From Imbricaverruca yamaguchii (Eukaryota > Arthropoda > Thecostraca > Neoverrucidae): a stretch of DNA of 64,000 bases. The translations under genes and the position numbers were made by a program. How positions within the stretch are numbered: position 1 is the stretch's first letter; each line of letters begins with the position of its first letter. Of this stretch, positions 53,473 to 64,000 are shown piece by piece. The notes under the pieces are model-generated. The model was not told the origin of the DNA, made no database searches, and saw nothing but the letters and a program-made list of their open reading frames with translations. The stretch covers positions 1,582,501-1,646,500 of the forward strand of contig JAOTOL010001599.1 in assembly GCA_034440575.1 (NCBI GenBank). Reading direction: 5' to 3'.

Positions 53473-54184
53473 TCTGAACGTGGGAGAGAGCTTATCTCAC
53501 GTATGGCCTAATTTGTTACAAGGGTCCACTGCTTCTCGCGATTGTCCCTTCGTTTTCTTTTCGTATGAGGAGGACTCAATAATTGCTCGTCTGACTTGGT
53601 TTCAGTTGGCCCGATTCGGCTCGGCTCGAGTGGCTGGAGTCCACTTCGTCAGGCAAAAGCCCCAGTCGGTCCACAAGGAACCCAATTCGTCCCACGCTGG
53701 CCGCTTCGTCAGACAAGATCTCGGTTAATTGGCGAGATCTGAGCGTGTTTGGCGCAGTTCCAGTGAAGTATGGGCGCAGCGGACGTGGCCCTGCCCAGTA
53801 CGTCAGAACAGAGCACAGACCCGCCACGTCTGACGGCAGGACCGAGAAAGGCTCGTACCCGGTGCACACAGTTTTACGGACGTCGGGCGTCCGTTTGAAA
53901 TGGAGTGGAAAAAAGCCCAGAATCGCCGGCACTCCGCTAAGTTACGTTCTCGAGAGACGCCGGAGGTGCGTTTGTGGCGCACTTGCACCATATTGTGATC
54001 ATAGAAGCTTCGCTAAAAGTCGAAACAAAGCCTACTTTTGGACGGACGTCGGACGGGCCTACATTGTCGCTCCGAAGTCTTGCGACATCGGGAGCAGGAT
54101 GTCCGTTGGATGTCTGACGGACGTCCGACGTCCGTAAAGCCAAAAAAACGGCGCGGTACGCAGCGGGCTTCAAAGCCGTCGCAG
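53473..54184. other. Spacer
   Basis: Ordinary sequence; GGACGTCGGACG / GTCTGACGGACGTCCGAC blocks near 53880 and 54040-54135 form short imperfect palindromes. No gene was recognised. Confidence 0.4.
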
Positions 54185-54497
54185 GGCATGGCGCCACAGG
54201 ACTGCCGCGGGGCATGGCGCCACAGGACCGCCGCGGGGCATGGCGCCACAGGACCGCCGCGGGGCATGGCGCCACAGGACCGCCGCGGGGCATGGCGCCA
54301 CAGGACCGCCGCGGGACATGGCGCCACAGGACCTCCGCGGGGCATGGCGGCACAGGACTGCCGCGGGGCATGGCGCCACAGGACCGCCGCGGGGCATGGC
54401 GCCACAGGACCGCCGCGGGGCATGGCGCCACAAGACCGCCGCGGGGCATGGCGCCACAGAACCGCCGCGGGGCATGGCGCCACAGAACCGCCGCCCG
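54185..54497. repeat. Minisatellite, 26-bp unit (CCGCGGGGCATGGCGCCACAGGACCG)
   Basis: Twelve copies, nearly identical; each holds CCGCGG and GGCGCC palindromes. The 26-bp period keeps three frames open on each strand. Confidence 0.96.
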
Positions 54498-57149
54498 CGC
54501 ATCAGTCACCCGCGCAAAAAGGCCGCACCCGGAAGACGCGACGCAGCGTGACCCGGACAGCCCGGCCACTGCAGCTGTCGAAACTCGACGACGACGCACT
54601 GCTTCCGTGTTCGCCACCTTGTTGTCCCTATCTGATGCCGACCACCCGGCGGAACCAGCCGCCATTGAGCAACGCTACACGGAGATCACTGCTGAAATTT
54701 TCAGTGCGTGGAGCTTCGTAAAATCGCTGATGCTGGTACAGTTGTTTTCCGGACACCATTATGCACGATGTGATATAACCAGCAGCTGCTTGTCTACTTT
54801 TCACTGTCCAGCTCAACGCCGACCAAAGAACGAACAGCCTTCGGTAAGATCTCGGAGGTAGGGTAATTGTCGGCGTCAGCAGCGTCAGCAGCGTCAGTTT
54901 GACGGCTGTCGTGTGGCGGGCTGGTGGGGGCGTGTTCGGCATTGCCACATTGGACGGCCGGTGTCGAACGGCCACCTGCGCACGGCGGTCACGCAACCAC
55001 AGCCGAGAGGCCGCGCCCAGTTCTCGGCCGACACGCGAGTTCTTACTTTGAGTAGCTAGACCTGACCCAATGGACGGCGTATGCTACGCGAGTTTTTACT
55101 TCGATTGACAACATCTCGCCCGATACTACAGCTCTCTTATTTCTATAGGCAATTGCAGTAGGCTTACAATGTGATTTTCCATTGCTGGGATGCGCTGAAC
55201 TGTACCAACCGGTATGCATAGTGGGTAGATCACTAACGGTCAAACAAACAGGAAATTCGGGCATGCATGAAGATGCGCTACCCCTCGGGCCGAAGGTGGA
55301 CACGACGGTCAGCAACCTCACGGGCCGAAGGTGGACACGAAGGTCAGCCACCCCTCGGTGTGCCCGTCAACATCGATCAGAGCTCTTTTGGCGCAGCTCT
55401 GACTGATTCACAATGTCGGCCGATGGCCTGTCGGTGCACTGGTGTCGACAACAGCCGGCCGCCCGTCTGATTCATCGAGAGGGGCGGAGCGGAGCGGACT
55501 GCGGGGGGGACCTCGTGCCTGTCAGCTGCACCAGGCTGAGGTCATGCCTCCCTACAGAGCTCGCTCGGACCCGCAATGACAAATCACGCCATTCACGGCC
55601 GGGATTTATAGTCTTAAAACGGAGGCTCCCTCGCCGCTATGTGGGTTGGCATTTTGGGAGAGAGCCAAACAAGGAGTTGCAGGCCCAGGTCCGCATGCGA
55701 GGTGCACATCTGGAGCGTAACGTGCGCTGATTGGTGGAGCCGCCGTGACGGGAGCGGCCGAGCCCGTGTTGCGTTGGGCTGTCCAAGCGGTCCTCTATGC
55801 ATATGCATGACATAGCTTTTCTTCACAACTCGTCGCATTCTTCGAAGAATGCTTTCGGGATCTTTTCTATGCGTCTTCATTCACAGCAAGGCAACCACTT
55901 TGTATGTGTATACGAGTGGGATGCAACACAATTTGTCTACCTCCACTTGTAACGATATCAGATATAGGAAAACAAGAAATAAGCATGCTCGATTATGCTA
56001 CTCTTCACATCTTTGGTGGGGAGGGCTTGAGGTTCTGGCCCCCAACCCAAAGTAAGTTGAACATTCAATCTGTGGGTTACGATGGATAATCTGGAGCAGT
56101 GATACATTGCTGCCCCCCCAAAGCCTTAGGACGGATCTCCGCTAGTTCTGTGCGATCTGCACGTTTAGTTCTTGGAATAACATAATTGGCGGTGACAAAA
56201 TCACCGAATACAGCTTCCTCTCAGCAATTCAAAAGCCAAATAAAAATATCCGACAGAGGGTGGAGGACGATAGGGGGACGATGGGGGAGAGGTTAGCACC
56301 AAACTTAGCACTCTTTCCTATACGGGATATTGCGACTTCCCAGCATCTAAAACAGAGTTATCGCATCATGAAAAACCGGCACGTGATTCGATCTTACGAC
56401 TGATAGCTAATTTTAACACCTGAGGATATTATTTAGCATCGCAAGTCAGTATTACGGTAACGTCTTCGCCAAAATAGACGGCAAAAAATCACATGTATTC
56501 GTTCCATGTGTAAAAATTATGACGTATACGCACGTCAAGGGAACATCATAGTATCTCTCATTAAATTGCAGTACTAAACATATGAAGTGTGCAACCTTTT
56601 GAAAATAGGTGAAGGGTTAGTTGAGATGGAAGTACTAGCCTGGTCTTGGGAACTTCATAAATATGTCACAAAACAATATTTTCTTCTACCTAGGGGTGCA
56701 CATGGGCGTGAAGCTCAGCCATAGCGTTAAAATTAATCCCGGAGGAAATGCCGATATGCCGAAAGGGGCCATCTGAGGCCATGTTCCGTCAACGATCCCG
56801 CATGAGCCCGACAAGGCCAATGATCTGCGTAAGTGGGCTAGTTGAGTTGCCTATCATCCTTCTACATCCATCATCGACCATTCTGGTCTAGAATTGGGAT
56901 AGCTGCCGATTATTCGTGATTTCGACAAAACATAGTCTGACACACCAGTTAACGACATTAGTGGTAAAGTGACCTGACGTGATGGCTTCCAGCGTGTTTA
57001 GCACCATGAGGACGGCAAGAGATGGGGCACCAGCTGCACCTCGCTTGGCGGCGCCCAAGCACAATTTGTCGGTGGTCGCCAACTACTTATGCAGGGTTGC
57101 ATCAACCGACTCCCCGCACACACGAGGATTAGCACAACTCCTCGGGTAC
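54498..57149. other. Long spacer
   Basis: GC-rich to about 54860, with a small GTCAGCAGC repeat at 54870-54900. A 28-bp direct repeat (GGGCCGAAGGTGGACACGA...) occurs twice at 55288-55350. From 55800 to 56980 the sequence is AT-rich and unremarkable. No exon with splice support. Confidence 0.4.
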
Positions 57150-57546
57150 AGAGCCATGGCTTCTCATGGCTTTGACGACACGCGTCCGTTTGGCGCCCGG
57201 GTGGCGACGCGCCGTATTTCCACGGACGACGGCTCGCCGTCACAAACGGACGACGCCGTATTTCCAGATCGACTCGGCTCGCCCCAGTTCCGGGACCTCT
57301 GGCGACCTCTGGCGACAGTTGTGGTGGGACGGCCGTCACGTGTGTGACAGCCGTCACGTCCCCGGCGCCGCGTACTGCCTCCAGCGTCTGACGGGACGGT
57401 CGCCGCCGCCTGCGGGCACGGTCGGGGTCACGTGCCCGAGCGGCGCCGCCGGCACGGCAGCGACATCTGGGGGCCGGCCGCAGTTGCGCTCCGCCGCGAG
57501 TCGGCACAGCCGCCACTCCGGAGCGGAGACAGCCGCCGGCTCTTGA
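57150..57546. other. CpG-dense block
   Basis: Very GC-rich with many CG dinucleotides. Plus frames run open to a stop at 57546, one containing CLQRLTGRSPPPAGTVGVTC, and the opposite strand is open as well. It may be a CpG island or an exon; no splice sites or family allow a call. Confidence 0.3.
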
Positions 57547-57949
57547 ATAGTGTCGTGCTTTGTCTCTCCGATGATCAATAGAGCGCTTCGCAATCATGAT
57601 TATTTAAGCTATGATAATCATATTTATTCCATGCCTATTTAGTGCGTTTTCGGAATAGTCTTAAGGGAGGTAAAACTTTCTCCATTTTAACCCTGCAATA
57701 CTTAAATATGTGGTTGGACGTCGTTGTCGACTATATGGAAAATTGAACATTTCTCACAAAAGCAAGCAAAAAATGTGGACATCGCCTTGCATTTTGTTTA
57801 AAACATGCAATTGCCGCCTTCAACAACAGGCGGTCAAACTAACACAAATACCTGTCCCTATGTTGGTACCGGAATACAACAGGGCAACAAGGGGGCGATG
57901 CACGTTTTCGATCGGACTATAAAATTCCAACGACTGGCATCAGTAGAGA
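57547..57949. other. AT-rich spacer
   Basis: Nothing recognised. Confidence 0.45.
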
Positions 57950-57956
57950 GTGGGTG

Positions 57957-58285
57957 TGCAGTGGGAAGTGAGGCGGGGACGTCGTCCGCTGCCCGCCATG
58001 TCTCTCCACCGGGCTGGGGCGGGGCGACTCCGTGGGAGTCGGGAGGGTGACGGGCTGAACATGTCACATGGCTCCGTCGACGCGCCACCGGCCGTGTCTC
58101 TCCACATGGCTGGGGCGGCGACTCCGTGGGAGTCGGGAGGGTGACGGACTGAACATGTCACATGGCTCCGTCGACGCGCCACCGGCCGTGTCTCTCCACC
58201 GGGCTGGGGCGGCGACTCCGTGGGAGTCGGGAGGGTGACGCACCGAACATGTCACATGGCTCCGTCGACGCGCCACCGGCCGTTC
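57957..58285. repeat. Minisatellite, 94-bp unit, 3.5 copies
   Basis: GAACATGTCACATGGCTCCG starts at 58057, 58151 and 58245, exactly 94 bp apart. Units also contain GACTCCGTGGGAGTCGGGAG, an imperfect palindrome, and CGACGCGCCACCGGCCGTGT. Copies are almost identical. Confidence 0.95.
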
Positions 58286-58779
58286 GTGCCATCAGCGGTC
58301 CATTTGGTGGCAGGCGCCCGCGGCTTTAGAAGTCGGGTGGTAATTTACCGGCCGGCTGGTTCCATTGTGAGCCTACCTGCGGCAGTGCGGCGGGCGACGT
58401 CTGCGAACCCACCTGGCGCTCGGCGACCAGGCGGCAGGTCCGACCACCCACTCACACTAAAGACGCGGAAGCCCCCTACCGCCCCAGGTAATCAGTGCAG
58501 ACTCGGGGGATCAGGGGGGTCTGTACCATCGCCCAGCTACGCGAAGCAACCTCGGCATCAAGCCTGCGGTGCTAACGAAATACTTCGGCAGTCAGACGCA
58601 TTGCAGAATCCGCCGCTCCGCCCTTGAGTTTGACGGGAGACGTTCACACGCGGAGGAGGAATTTGGTCCGGTTGTGCCGAGGGGGGTGGGGGGACGGTGC
58701 TGTGAATGGGTACCCCTGAGGTCTAGAAAGCTTGCATTGGAGAAAGCAAAATCTATACCGCTAGCTAACACGGGAGTAC
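58286..58779. other. Spacer
   Basis: Ordinary to GC-rich sequence; the plus frame at 58220-58627 has no motif. Confidence 0.4.
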
Positions 58780-59001
58780 GTGGGCGTTGACGCCCGCTGC
58801 GTCGTTGAGCGCAGCATGGCCACCGGCTTTCTCGGCAACATCCGAGGCACCATGGTCACCAGCGTTCTCGGCAACATCCGAGGCACCATGGTCCCCAGCG
58901 TTCTCGGCAACATCCGAGGCACCAACACGGTTGTGTTTCCGGCGGGAGCCACCTACAGCCCAGTTCCGACACTGCCACCACCAGCTGCCTCTCGGCTCTG
59001 A
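58780..59001 (+). CDS. Low-confidence open frame containing a 36-bp in-frame repeat
   Basis: A plus frame encodes VDARCVVERSMATGFLGNIR followed by repeats of the 12-residue unit SVLGNIRGTMVx, and ends VFPAGATYSPVPTLPPPAAS with a stop at 58999-59001. The 36-bp unit (at 58829, 58865 and 58901) is almost unchanged and fits the frame. The other plus frame and the minus strand are also open, so coding status is uncertain. Confidence 0.25.
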   Translation: MGVDARCVVERSMATGFLGNIRGTMVTSVLGNIRGTMVPSVLGNIRGTNTVVFPAGATYSPVPTLPPPAASRL

Positions 59002-60250
59002 ACTAACGTGTCGCCAAATTCACCTAGTTAGACAGAAGACCGTAAACATTCCAAACTACTCTTGGATAATTTGAGACAGACAATGCAAATGGAACTGAAT
59101 ACATTTGATTTACTACATAGAAGTAAGCCGAAGCAGAAGCAATCGGAAATCGAGCTTCCGATTTTGTTGACCGCATTCCACGGGACTTGGAAGCTACGTC
59201 ATTTTCAAATTGTACTTACACCTTGCCTAGATGCCTAAGCACGCGAAGCTGGCCACACTGGCGCGGGGGAGCGGATGCAGCGCCCGCCACGCGGTCCACA
59301 CACCAACCCACGCTCGCAACCGATCAGATACGGCGCTTCAAGTGAAAGCCTGATGTGCTGAGCAGCCATGAGTCACCCGACTGATAGTGGCATGTCCACA
59401 CAGATATGGCCTGCATATCGCGGCGGCCGGCGACCACGCCGTTGCTCGAGGCCACCACGGCGACACAGAGAGCAGACCGCTGCCTCGGCCGGCTGGGTGT
59501 GGGAGCGCAGTGGTGTGGTGGGGGGGGGGGGACATATTTATCGACAATGAACCGCTCCCGGTAGCCCCATCCTGGCCAGTGCGCTTGATTGTCGACCCCA
59601 CCGGGCTATCCACAGGCTTAGAAAACTGTCACGCTCATAGGTAACCACACCGTGTCATGTGCAAAACGAAACCGAAGGTTTTTGGCATGAAATTATGTGC
59701 ATTCTTACGCTTCCTGGGCTATTTTCGGCATTCTTCCATACGAGTATACTACACTTTCCTTGATAAAGTGGAGCTTAAAATGTGTTGAACGATTATCCAC
59801 AGCCATTAGCGGAGGATTCGCCCACAATAAAAACACACGAAAGACAAACCAGCATATGTGAGAACAACGTTAGCGGTGTTTATTTGTCAGAGTAAAGTTA
59901 ATTCAATGAGACACCTTAAGGAAGAGCAACACAATGGCCCAACACAAGAATGGCACAAAACTAGGGCACGAACAGATGTACCTGTACATCCCCGGAGATC
60001 TTCACATTCTTAATTGTGCCTACACGACGACATTGCGTGAAAAAAAGACTATAATCTCCTCATCATGTCGAAAATCCGTGGTGAGGTTCTCAACGTAAAG
60101 CATCCAATAATTATAAGCAACGTTGTTCGTCTGTACTGAATAATGTAACGAGTCAAAGCCAAAGAACCGGTCCGGTTCGTCGACCCAGTGTAATTTATGT
60201 ATCGGCCATGGTGAATGTCAGCTCATCACGGCTCAGCGACTCGCAATGAT
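59002..60250. other. Spacer
   Basis: AT-richer, unique sequence; a poly-G run lies at 59519-59530. No feature recognised. Confidence 0.45.
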
Positions 60251-60253
60251 TCA

Positions 60254-60334
60254 TCACCCGAGAGCTGTGTGCTACCTGCAGGTAGCTACCTGCACCCGAG
60301 AGCTACCTGCAGGTAGCACACAGCTCTCGGGTGA
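60254..60334. repeat. Perfect inverted repeat, 34-bp arms, 13-nt spacer
   Basis: 60254-60287 is the exact reverse complement of 60301-60334, with a 13-nt spacer (ACCTGCACCCGAG) that itself repeats parts of the arms. Within the arms GCTACCTGCAGGTAGC is a 16-bp palindrome. It would form a very stable hairpin or cruciform. Confidence 0.97.
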
Positions 60335-60339
60335 CACCT

Positions 60340-60640
60340 GGCCCCCAGAACGACCGCCCTGGTCTACAGGACACCCCAGCACCACCCCCTGGTCTACAGG
60401 ACACCCCAGCACCACCCCCTGGTCTACAGGACCCCCAAACACCACCGCCCTGATATACGCCCCCTCCAGCACTACCGCCCTGGTTTACAGGACCACCCCC
60501 GGGACTACCGCCCTGATCTACAGGACTCCCTCCAGCACCACCGCCCTGGTCTACAGCCCCCCCCCCCCAACACCACCGCTCTGGTTTGCAGGCCCTCAAC
60601 ACCATCGCCCTGGTTCACTCCCCCTCCCCGAGCTCCCCCA
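60340..60640. repeat. Minisatellite, 30-bp unit (CTGGTCTACAGGACACCCCA...)
   Basis: About ten copies of CTGGTCTACAGGACMCCCCA + GCACCACCCC. The first three are nearly identical and later ones diverge, with a poly-C run near 60560. Confidence 0.92.
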
Positions 60641-60934
60641 GCCATCAGTCGTGAGTCTGAGCGTGATCACGTGACCATCAAATATGAAAACCTTCCTCAT
60701 GCATTACGGCTTTAGCTCGCTTCCAATTGATGCCGCCAGTTCGGGCAGGGTGTCAGCCCGTCAGTCTGGACGGACCGGGCCGATGCCTGTACGTCGCAAC
60801 GATACGCCGAACTCGGAGCGAAGCTAACCGCACCGAGGCGCCGAGATTCCCGCCGACTAGCCAGGCTCACGAGCTGAGACAGTGCAGCAGCCGGTCTTCC
60901 CAGCCACTGTCAGAACGCCAGCCACTGTCCAGAC

Positions 60935-61490
60935 CGGCGCCAACCTCCCGACGGGGACGCGGACGTGCCCGCACCTGGCGCCAGCCTCCCGACAGGGACG
61001 CAGACGTGCCCGCACCTGGCGCCAGCCTCCCGACAGGGACGCGGACGTTCCCGCACCCGGCGCCAGCCTGCCGATGGGGACGCGGACGTCCCTGCACCCG
61101 GCGCCAGCCTGCGAACAGGGACGTGGACGTCCCCGCACCCGGCGCCACCCTGCGAACAGGGACGTGGACGTGCCCGCACCCGGCGCCAGCCTCCCGACAT
61201 GGACCCAGACGTGCCCGCACCCGGCGCCAGCCTCCCGACAGGGACGGGTTGCACCCGGCGCCAGCCTCCCGACAGGGACGCGGACGTGCCCGCACCTGGC
61301 GCCAGCCTCCCGACAGGGACGCGGACGTGCCCGCACCTGGCGCCAGCCTCCCGACAGGGACGCAGACGTGCCCGCACCCGGCGCCAGCCTCCCGACAGGG
61401 ACGCGGACGTGCCCGCACCCGGCGCCAGCCTCCCGACAGGGACGCGGACGTGCCCGCACCTGGCGCCAGCCTCCCGACATTGTCACGCCG
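60935..61490. repeat. Minisatellite, 42-bp unit, ~13 copies
   Basis: Units of CTCCCGACAGGGACGCGGAC + GTGCCCGCACCTGGCGCCAGC with CAGACG, TTCCCGCACCCGG and TGCGAACAGGGACGTGGACG subtypes. One unit near 61235-61255 has a deletion. Frames on both strands are open. Confidence 0.95.
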
Positions 61491-61654
61491 GTGTCACGCC
61501 GCCCGTCACGACCGTCCCGCCGGCGAGCTGTTGAGTCACGATGGCCATGGGCCGGGCCGGGCCGGGCCGGTGGGGGTGTGGGCGCCGCTCGACAACACCA
61601 GCGTCTCGGCCGGGCCTGAGTCGGACCAGCGGACGAGTGCATTGCCACACCAAG

Positions 61655-61835
61655 GTAGGTATCCAGCCTCTAGATCATGTCCGGATCAGTGGACGGATGT
61701 ATTTGACCGCGCCGGGGCGATTCTCCGGACAAGTCTATTTCAGGACCAGTGGGCGAGTCTATTATTGCATCGAAAACATCCTACGGACAAGTGGACGGAG
61801 TATGTCCAAGCATCGAAGCAATTATCTGGACGAGT
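61655..61835. repeat. Degenerate repeat, ~50-bp unit
   Basis: Three to four diverged copies containing GGAYMAGTGGACGGAKTATK and CGGACAAGTCTATTTCAGGA. Confidence 0.6.
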
Positions 61836-62128
61836 CTAAATTTAGACAGCCGTCCCAAGGCCTACTGGCGCCGCCAATCTCCTGTCTGTATGGAGCCTGT
61901 CAGCCAATTGCACCAGGCCATTGCATATAAGCAGGGCCCAGCGAGTAGCAAATTCAAAATATGTCCAATATCGAGCGGAATATTCGCTTGAAATCCGAGT
62001 AACTATTACAGTACCGAGTGGTGTTGTGCGTACTTCATTCGCGGCCAAATGTCAGTAACACGTGCGCTTTCTGCCGAGATGATTGCTTAATGTGAGCCAC
62101 GTGAGCATGGAAAAATGCTGGTGGTTGC
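61836..62128. other. Spacer
   Basis: Nothing recognised. Confidence 0.45.
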
Positions 62129-62137
62129 GAGATATAT

Positions 62138-62299
62138 TGGAGTGGATTGCTGCTCTACGACGCACCCAGCAGCTGAGGCCATATGGCGTCGTCTGCTTCT
62201 CACCCTGGCTGGAAGGTCGGGTATCGCGGGGAATCGAACCCTGTCAAACCCTGGCTTGCCGGACGCTCAGCTTAACCACTAAGCTACCAACGCCCCTGG
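62138..62299 (-). mobile_element. tRNA-derived SINE, family 2, full-length copy, 9-bp TSD
   Basis: The minus strand begins CAGGGGCGTTGGTAGCTTAG, with A box TAGCTTAGTGGTTAAGC and B box GGTTCGATTCC, then the same body as at 8979 (CCAGCCAGGGTGAGAAGC, GGCCTCAGCTGCTGGGTGCG). Flanks GAGATATAT at 62129-62137 and 62300-62308. Confidence 0.85.
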
Positions 62300-62309
62300 G
62301 AGATATATC

Positions 62310-62735
62310 GCGGGCCTGCGAGTACAAGGACGTATCACATTCTGTCCGGGAGTGCGGGGTAGGGAGGGGCGACACAAATTTGTGGGCGTTTGTCTTGCCA
62401 TCGAAAGCAGAAAACTGGAACATCTGCCACTACATTTCCATGGGTCCTAAAAGTAATAACTGAAGTGCTGAAGAGGTATCAGGACCCTCCGAGCTGCATA
62501 GTGCCCATGAGCTGCCAGCGATCCTCTGAGCTCCAGGGAAATCTCCTTGGGATCCAGAGGGGCCACTGAGTTGCTGCATGGGCCCATGAAGCGCTAAAAG
62601 AGCACTTGAGCTGTCACATAGAGACCATAGCTATTAGATGGGAAGACAAATTGAGATAGTTGTATTGTTGCCATTTACCATACTTACAACTGGTTTCTTG
62701 GGCTGCTTTCTTAAGCTCTTAACCGTATGTTGTAT
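62310..62735. other. Spacer
   Basis: Weak GAGCTGC-containing repetitiveness at 62480-62620; otherwise ordinary. Confidence 0.4.
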
Positions 62736-62740
62736 CCATT

Positions 62741-62791
62741 ACTCGACTCGGTACTCGGCAAGCTTTTTCAAATCCGAGTCGAGTACCGAGT
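62741..62791. repeat. Palindromic ACTCG/CGAGT cluster
   Basis: ACTCGACTCGGTACTCGG (62741-62758) faces CCGAGTCGAGTACCGAGT (62774-62791). A 12-bp core ACTCGGTACTCG pairs with its complement with a 5-bp register shift. This resembles ends seen in some DNA transposons, but no TSD was found. Confidence 0.55.
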
Positions 62792-63550
62792 ATTGCTCTG
62801 AAAACTAAGCATCGAGTAAGCTCTGAGCTCTGCGTTCAATACACGCATGCATAGCCTTGTTTTCAATATTGATATGGGTGAATCTAATTTGCTTGGGCCC
62901 ATTTTTCCGAAATGCGAGTTGACTGATTTGCTCATTAGTAATCGTCTGACAATAGAAAGGCATGCACATTTTGCAGTCTTGTCCGTGCGCAAGCTTATTT
63001 TAGGTTGATTTTTAAAGGTAATGATGGCACGAAAGATCGGAATGTATGGGCGTATTGGAACTTCGGGGGCGCATCTGTTGGTTGCAAGTAAAAGTGGATG
63101 ATTTGATGGTGGAACCGACCAAATCAGAAGTGTCTGGGCCAAGACGCAAATTATCGCCTTGACTGATGCGAAGGCCAAGTCAGAGGCATTCTCTACATCC
63201 GTGTTCGCCGTCCGTGGTTCTGCCCAGTGATTCTCCGCGAAGGGTCGAAGGTCATGACACAATGAACTTGAAAGGGGTCGTTTGTCAAGCCGCGAGGTCG
63301 ATACACGCTTCCATGGTCGAGCCGCGATGATTGCCGATGGACAGGCCCATTGGTCGGGCCGGTGGGGTCGGAGTTCAGAAAACAGTCCATAGCTACACGA
63401 GTCCATGCAAGCACCAAAAATGGTTTGCGGGCGAATCCATCGTACGAACGATGAACGATCGTGGGCGAGTACGTGGCGGGCCAGTGATTCTCCGTGACAA
63501 TCCCTGCCGCAGCTAGTCCTCGTATACCGAGGGCATGACCTTGACCACAA
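62768..63550 (-). CDS. Long unidentified minus-strand open frame
   Basis: An uninterrupted 260-codon frame lies in non-repetitive, mid-GC sequence, unusual for this window outside minisatellites. It begins MWSRSCPRYTRTSCGRD and holds hydrophobic text such as ICVLAQTLLIWSVPPSN. Codon bias is weak, an overlapping 191-codon minus frame exists in another phase, and I recognise no domain. Candidate: decayed mobile-element ORF or chance. Confidence 0.2.
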   Translation of the reverse strand: MWSRSCPRYTRTSCGRDCHGESLARHVLAHDRSSFVRWIRPQTIFGACMDSCSYGLFSELRPHRPDQWACPSAIIAARPWKRVSTSRLDKRPLSSSLCHDLRPFAENHWAEPRTANTDVENASDLAFASVKAIICVLAQTLLIWSVPPSNHPLLLATNRCAPEVPIRPYIPIFRAIITFKNQPKISLRTDKTAKCACLSIVRRLLMSKSVNSHFGKMGPSKLDSPISILKTRLCMRVLNAELRAYSMLSFQSNTRYSTRI

Positions 63551-63833
63551 ACTATACTAGATGGGGCAACATTTGAATGCAACTTCTCCAGGAAAAATGT
63601 CATTTTGTTGTGGACCAACCAGGTGATGGCTAGTTGGATACTCCCCCCACCTCCAGTGGCTACGACGGCACTGTGGCGGAAAAATTCATGGCAAAGCACA
63701 GGGTTGTCTTCGCCCCTGTAGACCCTCCTGAAGACATCGACCCCCCCCAGAGACCAGCCACCGCCCATCGGCTACCTACCGCCGACGGTGCCGCCGGCGT
63801 CACGTGACGCAGCCGCCGCGTCACGGCGCGCAC

Positions 63834-64000
63834 CTGCGGCCGTGGCGACCGCGCTGGGAACGTGACAGCGGCAGTGTCGGCCGGCGACAGCCGCTCGACG
63901 GCGCCCACATGTCGGACGCTAGCGGTACGCCGCACTTCCGGTGTCGACCGGCAGCCTGGGTGGCGGTACGTCCCGGGCGGCGACACTGCAGCAACTGGTC
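63834..64000 (-). CDS. Partial exon candidate, cut by the right edge
   Basis: On the minus strand a frame runs from the window edge through SPPGTYRHPGCRSTPEVRRT, then VGAVERLSPADTAAVTFPAR. It ends CCGCAG|GTGCGC, a good phase-0 donor; an alternative GTAGGT donor is at about 63778. Third positions are mostly C/G. The block is CpG-rich and Ser/Pro/Arg-rich. It lies upstream, in minus sense, of all other minus-strand exon candidates and may be an early exon of that gene or of another. No family is recognised. Confidence 0.35.

Overview
The window is eukaryotic nuclear DNA, not bacterial or viral. No long single-exon genes, operons or ribosome binding sites are visible. Instead there are isolated exon-sized, GC3-rich open frames bounded by GT/AG splice signals, tRNA-derived SINEs with target-site duplications (TSDs), fragments of CR1/L2-type LINEs, hAT-like miniature inverted-repeat elements, and a very high density of GC-rich minisatellites. 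This fits a metazoan, plausibly an arthropod such as a crustacean. The species cannot be settled from the sequence alone.

Genes. The best-supported gene reads on the minus strand. Exons at 39463-39604 and 36836-36980 join in a compatible phase. They encode a basic helix-like segment (W-K-R-F-Q-P-L-K-K-L) followed by a SMSHDSIF motif, the order expected at the N-terminus of the CRACD/KIAA1211 (DUF4592) family of actin-capping-protein inhibitors. Further minus-strand exon candidates lie at 32622-32740, 32436-32546, 9488-9655, 1-67 (cut by the left edge) and 63834-64000 (cut by the right edge). Several share phase 0, so one large gene with very long introns is possible but not shown. Plus-strand terminal-exon candidates are at 52715-52854, behind a textbook polypyrimidine tract, and at 46840-47039.

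Repeats. Roughly 40 different minisatellite families, with units of 11 to 94 bp, occupy a large share of the window. Most of the long open reading frames here are artefacts of these arrays. Units whose length is not a multiple of 3, such as 11, 13, 17, 22 and 26 bp, stay open in several frames at once.

Mobile DNA. Three tRNA-headed SINE families are present: copies at 39022 and 46588; at 8979 and 62138; and at 37125 and 40314. One SINE sits inside a LINE ORF2 remnant with a 12-bp TSD. LINE remnants are at 8826-9346, 31025-31990 (with an internal tandem duplication) and 51855-52196. Two hAT-type MITEs have 16-bp terminal inverted repeats and 8-bp TSDs (43536-43732 and 35339-35594). The most unusual finding is a family of seven near-uniform 53-73 bp retroposon-like elements. 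Each is a short GC hairpin followed by a TAAACCAAATAACC-type tail, and most have a TSD. They lack any visible tRNA head but share their 3' end with a full-size SINE.

Between these features lie long stretches of ordinary-looking intronic or intergenic sequence, described below as such.
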